Assembly: GCF_016808335.1 (NCBI RefSeq)
Contig: NC_053141.1
Location: 20,529,756 to 20,593,755 of the forward strand
DNA from: Panicum virgatum
Lineage: Eukaryota > Streptophyta > Magnoliopsida > Poales > Poaceae
DNA length: 64,000 nt
Direction of reading: 5' to 3'
The position numbers and the translations under genes are program-made. Under the pieces are notes generated by a model. It worked only from the letters and a program-made list of their open reading frames with translations, searched no databases and was not told the DNA's origin. Shown here piece after piece: positions 58,183-64,000 of this stretch; within the stretch, counting starts at the first letter, position 1, and every line of letters begins with the position of its first letter.

Positions 58183-58845
58183 ATGGCCCATCTCATTCAA
58201 CACGTGGAGGAAGGAGAAAAAGCACTAAGGGATTATGCAAGCCCGCGATCGGAGGACTTCGACATGCAAAAATCAGATTCGGTGTTGCGAGCCACCGAGT
58301 ACGAGATCAAGCCTCAAATCATCAAGATGGCGGCGGCAAACCCCTTTAGAGGAGATGAGATGGACAACCCATATAGACATATCAAGTGGTTCACAATGCT
58401 ATGTAATACGGTACAACAAGACGGAGTTCCGCTAGCTTGGTTTAGATGGAATCTTTTCCCATACTCACTTGCGGAAGAAGCGAGAAGATGGTTTGCACTT
58501 GCATCCTTCGAGGTAAAAGGAAATTGGGATGACTTGATGAAGAAATTTTGCGAGCGGTTCTTTCCGTTAAGCAAGGTTCAACATATTCGGAAGCAAGTGA
58601 TCAACTTCGCGCAAGGAGAAGAAGAAGGGATAGATCAAGCATGGGATAGATTCAATGGATTGAAGCTCGGATTTTCCGGTGATGTACTCTTGCATACCTT
58701 TTACTTTTCCCTAACCCCCGAGTGCATGCAATTTGTTCAAATGTGTGCAGGAGGAGATCTCATGGAGAAAACACTCACGGAAGCCGCCCAACTCCTACAA
58801 AAAATCAGCAAGGGTGCGGCCATGCGAAGAGATTGGGAAAAATGA
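58183..58845 (+). CDS. Athila D gag (first part of gag-pol)
   Basis: MAHLIQHVEEGEKALRDYAS start; core ANPFRGDEMDNPYRHIKWF, WNLFPYSLAEEARRWFALAS, LMKKFCERFFPLSKVQHIRK and FYFSLTPECMQFVQMCAGGD, the retrotransposon gag fold that builds the particle. A TGA at 58843-58845 ends it, but the same frame continues into protease, so the stop may be a mutation (for example of TGG or CGA) or a readthrough point. I see no CCHC zinc knuckle. Confidence 0.88.
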   Translation: MAHLIQHVEEGEKALRDYASPRSEDFDMQKSDSVLRATEYEIKPQIIKMAAANPFRGDEMDNPYRHIKWFTMLCNTVQQDGVPLAWFRWNLFPYSLAEEARRWFALASFEVKGNWDDLMKKFCERFFPLSKVQHIRKQVINFAQGEEEGIDQAWDRFNGLKLGFSGDVLLHTFYFSLTPECMQFVQMCAGGDLMEKTLTEAAQLLQKISKGAAMRRDWEK

Positions 58846-60327
58846 TGTTCGGCAAGCTCTGAGGAAGAATCTCAAGTGCGGGTGCTAGTTGGAATTTTCA
58901 GAAAAGAGGCATCGGAAGTGAGGGAAGAGCAACCGAAGCATGGGAAAGTTATAGGGACAAAACACGATGAAGAAGCATCGATCCGGAGTGCAACGAAAGA
59001 TGACCCGGAAAAGAAAGGAAGAACCATGGGGACCGCCAAATCGCTAAGGGAATTCGAACAAATGGATTGGATACCAATTGACTTTGGAAGATTATTCGAC
59101 AAAGCAAGACCGCATCCAAATCAACGAGGAATGGCGAAGGTGATAGCGGAAGATTTTCCGCCGGATAATCACACGGGATATACATTTGGCAAGGAATCGG
59201 CCGGTGATATTATTCGGAAACTTTTTGAAGAAAAAGAGGAAGAGATCGACTTGGACGAAGTGCTGGAGGTCAAAAAGATCATGGGAGTGAAATCAGAATC
59301 ATCACCCTACGTACACATAGCCCAAGTATATGTGATTGGAAGCGATCAAGGCGAAGGTAATCCATCACCCACACCTCGTGTTGATTGCATGATAGATGGA
59401 ACAAAATGTTGCAATGTTTTATGTGACATTGGCGCCCATGTTAGTGTGATGAGTTCCAAGGTTTATGCTGAGCTTTTTAACAAAACACCGAACCTAGATG
59501 CTACAATCATTAAATTGATCATGGGAGATGGTAGATTAATCAAACTGCTAGGAGTGCTTAGAAATCTAAATGTTGCTTTAGCGGGTAAAAAAATTCCTAC
59601 CGACTTTTTTGTGATTAATGCTAGTGATGATGAGAATGAAGGCATAATCCTTGGAAAACCCTTTCTCAAATTAGTAAATGTTGTTCTAGATGTTGGAAAA
59701 GGGATTGTCACTTTTGATCTAGATGGAGAAAAGCGCACATTTGAATTTCATTCAAAACCGTCTTTTGCTTCACCTCTACCTCTTGATAACGAAGAGGTAG
59801 AGAGCATTCGTTCCATTGATTCTTTCAGGGATCCTCTCCAACGCACTTTGGAGAATGGAGACGCTCAAGATGATCAAGACAGAGAACTAGTGGAAACAAT
59901 GGAAGAGCTGAAGCCGCAACACGGGAATTTGGAGGAAGAAAAATTTGAAGACATTGGAGAGTTAGATCAAGAAGAGGATGGTGCGCCCGATTTTGAGATG
60001 AAGCCACTCCCCAAGGGATTGAAATATGAATTTTTGGGAGATGGCAAGACTTTTCTGGTGATTATTAGCGACGAATTGAGCCCGGAAGAGACGGAGAAGT
60101 TGCTGAATTTATTAAAGAAGCACAAAAAGGTGATTGGCTACTCGATTAATGACTTGAAAGGTATTAGCCCCGCTTTTTGCACACATCGTATACAACTCGA
60201 GGAGCAATACAAGCCGGTCGTAGAGCATCAAAGAAAGTTGAACCATGCTATGCGTGATGTGGTGAAGAAGGAGGTTATCAAATTGTTGAATACCGGAATA
60301 ATATACCCCGTGCCACATAGTGAATGA
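58846..60327 (+). CDS. Athila D gag-pol: linker, protease, start of RT
   Basis: In frame with gag. A charged linker (FEQMDWIPIDFGRLFDKARP, DFPPDNHTGYTFGKESAGD), then protease with VLCDIGAHVSVMSSKVYAEL (active-site D in DIGA) and IILGKPFLKLVNVVLDVG, an acidic spacer, and the RT start (LNLLKKHKKVIGYSINDLKG, CTHRIQLEE, DVVKKEVIKLLNTGIIYPV). TGA at 60325-60327 stands where relatives have Trp (TGG), after which the same frame continues. Confidence 0.88.
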   Translation, partial: CSASSEEESQVRVLVGIFRKEASEVREEQPKHGKVIGTKHDEEASIRSATKDDPEKKGRTMGTAKSLREFEQMDWIPIDFGRLFDKARPHPNQRGMAKVIAEDFPPDNHTGYTFGKESAGDIIRKLFEEKEEEIDLDEVLEVKKIMGVKSESSPYVHIAQVYVIGSDQGEGNPSPTPRVDCMIDGTKCCNVLCDIGAHVSVMSSKVYAELFNKTPNLDATIIKLIMGDGRLIKLLGVLRNLNVALAGKKIPTDFFVINASDDENEGIILGKPFLKLVNVVLDVGKGIVTFDLDGEKRTFEFHSKPSFASPLPLDNEEVESIRSIDSFRDPLQRTLENGDAQDDQDRELVETMEELKPQHGNLEEEKFEDIGELDQEEDGAPDFEMKPLPKGLKYEFLGDGKTFLVIISDELSPEETEKLLNLLKKHKKVIGYSINDLKGISPAFCTHRIQLEEQYKPVVEHQRKLNHAMRDVVKKEVIKLLNTGIIYPVPHSE

Positions 60328-62901
60328 GTAAGCCCCGTGCATTGCGTTCCGAAGAAAGGAGGACTCACGGTTGTGAAAAATGAGAAGGAGCAATTGATAC
60401 CACAAAGAACCATCACGGGATGGAGGATGTGCATCGATTATAGAAAATTGAATAAGGCAACGAGGAAGGATCATTTTCCACTACCATTCATTGACGAGAT
60501 GCTAGAAAGGTTGGCAAAGCATTAACACTTTTGTTACCTTGATGGATACTCGGGATTCTTCCAAATACCTATTCATCCGGATGATCAACATAAGACCACG
60601 TTTACTTGCCCGTATGGAACTTTTGCATATCGGAGGATGCCTTTTGGATTGTGCAATGTGCCCGCTTCTTTTCAAAGGTGCATGATGGCTATATTTTCAG
60701 ATTTCATAGAAGAGGTTATGGAGGTATTCATGGATGATTTCTCGGTGCATGGTACTAGCTTTGAAAATTACTTGGCAAATTTGGAGAAAGTTCTTAAAAG
60801 ATGTGGAGAGGTTGATCTTGTGCTCAATTGGGAGAAGTGTCATTTCATGGTGAAAGAAGGAATTGTCCTCAGTCATGTTATCTCCGAGAGAGGGATAGAG
60901 GTGGACAGAGCAAAAATAGAAACCGTGGAGAAATTGCCACCACCTATGGACATCAAATCTTTGAGGAGCTTCCTCGGTCATGCCGGATTCTATAGGAGGT
61001 TCATAAAGGATTTTTCAAAAACCACCAAGCCATTGACACAACTTCTCCAAAAAGATGTGGAGTACAATTTTGATAGTGATTGTCTTCACGCATTTCGAAC
61101 ACTCAAGCAATCCATCATAAGTGCTCCTATCATGCAACCTCCGGATTGGAATCTACCTTTTGAAATCATGTGTGATGCAAGCGACTACGCCGTAGGAGCC
61201 GTTCTTGGACAAAGGAAAGAGGGGAAGGTAAATGCTATCTACTACGTAAGCAAGACTCTCAATGAAGCCCAATTTAATTATGCAACAACGGAGAAAGAAT
61301 TGCTTGCCGTGGTATTCGCCTTCGAAAAATTCAGATCATACATATTAAATTCAAAGGTGATAGTTTATACCGACCATGCGGCAATCAAGTATCTCTTGTC
61401 CAAGAAAGATGCTAAACCACGCTTGATTCGATGGATCCTATTGCTACAAGAATTCGATGTGGAGATAAGGGACAAGAAAGGGGCAGAAAATGTTGTGGCC
61501 GATCACCTATCAAGGATGAACCATGGAGATGATGGAAAAGAACCTATCGAGGATCAAATGAGAGATGATCACCTATATAGAATTCTTGACAAAGATAGTT
61601 GGATGAACGAAATAATAAGGGCAATAAAAGGGATGCCCTTGGATCACTTGGACAAGAATGCAAGGAAAAGAGTGATCGCGGAAAGAAGAAAATACTATTG
61701 GGATCCACCATACTTATATAGATATGGAGAAGATGGAGTCCTAAGAAGATGCATACCAAGGGAGGAATGTGAAGAAGTTCTAAGGAAGTGTCACTCGTCG
61801 GGATATGGAGGACATTATGGGCACTTTAGAACTCAAGCTAAGGTATGGGCTAGTGGATTCTATTGGCTCGAGATGCATGAAGATGCGAAAAAATTTGTTT
61901 CGACTTATCCGGAATGCCAAAGGACGGGGAATATCTCGCAAAGGAATGCCATGCCATTGAACTACAACTTGCAAATAGATCTATTTGATGTCTGGGGAAT
62001 CGATTTCATGGGACCATTTGTGAACTCACATGGATTTGAGCATATATTGGTGATGGTGGACTATGTTTCAAAGTGGGTTGAAGCTATGCCATGTCGGAAG
62101 GCATCAACGGAGGAGTCCACGCACATGATTAAATCAGTAATCTTCTCTCGATATGGCGTCCCGAGAATCTTGATAAGCGACGGAGGAACACACTTCACGG
62201 GCAAAGACTTTGGTAAATGCTTGAAGAAATTGGGAATTGAACATAGAGTGTCCATGGCTTATCACCCCCAAACGAACGGACAAGCGGAAACTTCGAACAA
62301 GCAATTGAAGGACATTTTAAAGAAGACCGTGGTAAAAGGAGGAAAAGATTGGTCGAAGAGACTAGATGATGCACTATGGGCATATCGTACGGCACACAAA
62401 ACTCCGATTGGTATGACTCCTTATCAATTTGTTTATGGAAAAACATGCCACTTGCCGGTTGAGCTAGAACATAAGGCGTATTGGGCGATGAAGGAGATGA
62501 ACTTTGATGCGGAAGCCGCTGGAATTAAAAGGAGAATACAAATAAGCGAATTGGAGGAGTTAAGATTGAAAGCGTACAATAGTGCATCAATTTACAAAGA
62601 AAGGATGAAGAGGTGGGACGACAAGAGATTACAAAACAAGGAATTCAAAGAAGGAGACAAGGTCCTACTCTACAATTCAAGATTCAAACTTTTTGGCAAA
62701 GGAAAATTGCAAAGCAAATGGGATGGACCGTACGTCGTACACTCAGTTTCACCCATGGGAGCGGTGACAATCATGGATGTGAAAGGTGACCAATATGTGG
62801 TGAACGGACACCGACTAAAGGTATTCTTGGAGCCCGACGTCGTGCCCCTTCATTACATTGACATATACACCATAGAGGAGGAACCGAAACGTCAAGCCTA
62901 A
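60328..62901 (+). CDS. Athila D gag-pol: RT, RNase H, integrase
   Basis: Same frame as gag. One stop (TAA, 60523-60525) lies between ERLAKH and CYLDGYSGF; from 60526 the frame is open to 62901. [17 protein letters not shown] and catalytic [10 protein letters not shown]. RNase [31 protein letters not shown]. Integrase zinc domain [16 protein letters not shown], but its first cysteine reads Tyr (STYPEC, TAT at 61906-61908), which should harm zinc binding. Core: [35 protein letters not shown] (D, D, E kept). C-terminus: [25 protein letters not shown]. Confidence 0.92.
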
Positions 62902-63304
62902 TGACGTTAAGCAAGGTAAGTTTGTACATACTCTCTTTTAGATTTTATTTTTGTGGTTTTATTTTTATTCTGGACGAACTTCGAGTAAATCATAGACTCA
63001 TAATTTGTTGGAGGGCATCTCGGAAAAAGTTGGAGTCCAGGGGGCTGAAAAACCCCCTGGGCCGGCCGGCCCAACACCCCTAGGCCGGCCGGCCTGAGGC
63101 TCCTCATGTGCGATTCGGTCTCGATTTTTGGTAGGTACGAGATAAGGAAATTTCAAACCTGTGCCTTATAGATTTCGCATGCCAAAACCGAAGAGATATT
63201 GGACTTCTCGTCCAAGTCTTTTCGGGACTTAAATAGAGGCGCGGGTTAGATCTATTCTCTCATACTTTTCAATCTACACCACCACCTCGTGAGAGACTTC
63301 GACA
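62902..63304 (+). promoter_or_regulatory. Athila D spacer: splice-donor-like site and internal promoter-like module
   Basis: AAG|GTAAGT at about 62914-62919, a near-perfect 5' splice site just after the pol stop. Then GGGCCGGCCGGCCC (63058-63071) and AGGCCGGCCGGCCT (63082-63095), about 135 bp, TATA-like TTAAATAG (63229-63236), pyrimidine-rich leader, ATG at 63305. Either splicing from the genomic RNA or a separate promoter could express the third ORF. Confidence 0.5.
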
Positions 63305-64000
63305 ATGGCCGGTCCAGCGAGCGCAAGAGCCATGATTGCAGCAATGGAGATTGAGGAGAGGGGCTTGACGCCCGACACCCCCACACCAAAGACACCTAGC
63401 CCCATCTTGGCAACCGGTGCGACACCCCTCCTTGTCGAAGCAAAGCGATGTGAAGCGAAGGCCCCTCCGAAGAAATTCAATACCCAAGCACGGATGAGCG
63501 CCGGAGGGAAGGGCCTTCAATGGTGCAACGAGAAGCTAGCTCAAGCCCAAAGGGTGGTCATCGTCATCAGCAACGACGAAGACGAAGGTGAGAGGCGACA
63601 AGACAAAAAGGCACCCGCGCCTAGGCGTTCCTTGCGCCTCCTCGGAGTCAAAAGAAAGAACTACATCAAGCACACCCCGGAGCCAAAGGATTATGCGGGG
63701 GACAGCGATTGGGAGAGCATCATGAGCCCTAGTTCATGGGGCACCACCGGTCGTGACTACGATGATGATTGGCCGGGGTGGGCCGAAGAGGAGAGAAAAG
63801 AGGAAGACGACCCCTCCGGAGGTGATAGCGGCAAGAAGAAGAAGGATGACAACGAGCCCGAGGACGATAGCCCCAACCGCAGCGGGCATTACTCTGGGTG
63901 CTGTTTCAAGTGCCGCAATGAAATCGCGGATCTCCGCGCCACCATCGATAGGTGTCACGATTGAATCGTGGCAATGGATCGAAGGATGGACGACATCGAG
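63305..64000 (+). CDS. Athila D third ORF (charged protein with coiled-coil tail), partial
   Basis: MAGPASARAMIAAMEIEERG start, TP-rich (TPDTPTPKTPSPI), a basic stretch (APRRSLRLLGVKRKNY), a long acidic region (DYDDDWPGWAEEERKEEDDP), a lysine-rich run, then SGCCFKC and a helical tail EIADLRATIDRCHD. A TGA at 63962-63964 interrupts, and the frame goes on with AMDRRMDDIE, the same heptad pattern, to the window edge. No known domain. It occupies the env-like position, but no signal peptide or membrane segment is seen. Confidence 0.6.

Larger units (their letters stand above)
56878..64000 (+). mobile_element. Athila D: Athila element with nearly whole gag-pol, cut by the window edge
   Basis: 5' LTR 56878-58051, exact tRNA-Asp-type primer site, one gag-pol frame 58183-62901 with three stops, a spacer with promoter-like features, and a third ORF from 63305 to the edge. 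A different family from Athila B by LTR and protein sequence. Inserted in the Tekay LTR at 56877/56878; only one flank (gttgg, 56873-56877) is visible. Confidence 0.93.

Noticed and set aside
1..64000. CRISPR arrays, rRNA or tRNA genes, bacterial operons
   Set aside because: No regular short repeat-spacer pattern and no RNA gene sequence recognised; tRNA-like matches are retrotransposon primer sites only.

Overview
This 64 kb window looks like heterochromatic repeat DNA from a grass (Poaceae, probably panicoid; an inference from the element families). I see no ordinary single-copy host gene and no rRNA, tRNA or CRISPR. Almost every base belongs to Ty3/gypsy LTR retrotransposons of three lineages: Tekay chromoviruses (about 3.4 kb LTRs, initiator-tRNA-Met primer site, C-terminal chromodomain), Athila (about 1.2-1.6 kb LTRs, tRNA-Asp-type primer site, an extra third ORF) and Tat (second RNase H domain, antisense accessory genes). 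Element labels below are mine.

Layout. A degraded Athila element (F, + strand) is the scaffold. Its visible pieces are 10275-10753 (protease), 31894-33943 (RT, RNase H, start of integrase) and 50337-53477 (rest of integrase, third ORF, 3' noncoding). Into it went: Athila B2 (- strand, ends at 10274), itself cut at 7835 by Tekay-1 (1-7834, - strand, runs off the left edge); Athila B (10754-31893, + strand), whose gag is cut by full-length Tekay-2 (14035-26092, - strand, 5 bp target-site duplication gctgc); Tat C (33944-50280, - strand), which carries a solo Tekay LTR (44006-47323, duplication cctaa); and another Tekay LTR (53478-56877), cut near its end by Athila D (56878 to the right edge, + strand).

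Coding state. Tekay-1 has an open frame from gag to the window edge after removal of one 110 bp intron. Tekay-2 has four premature stops. Athila D keeps one frame through gag-pol with three stops. Athila B has gag, protease and an ATHILA ORF1-type third ORF but no RT, RNase H or integrase, so it would depend on enzymes supplied by others. Athila F and Tat C pol are heavily mutated.

Most interesting. (1) Tat C carries, antisense to its own pol, a five-exon plant-mobile-domain gene whose introns are all GT-AG and phase 0 and which has no internal stop, preceded by an acidic companion ORF and followed by three hairpin repeats. (2) In all three Athila types the third ORF is preceded by a promoter-like module (GGCCGGCC palindrome, about 90-150 bp, TATA-like box, pyrimidine-rich leader, ATG) that copies the design of the Athila LTR promoters. 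(3) A conserved GT-AG intron splits Tekay gag. (4) The Athila B LTR end carries a tandem copy of the LTR-end/primer-site junction. (5) Two B-family copies lie head to head only 479 bp apart, forming an inverted repeat of more than 2 kb per arm. (6) A deletion junction of Tat C is filled with templated DNA.
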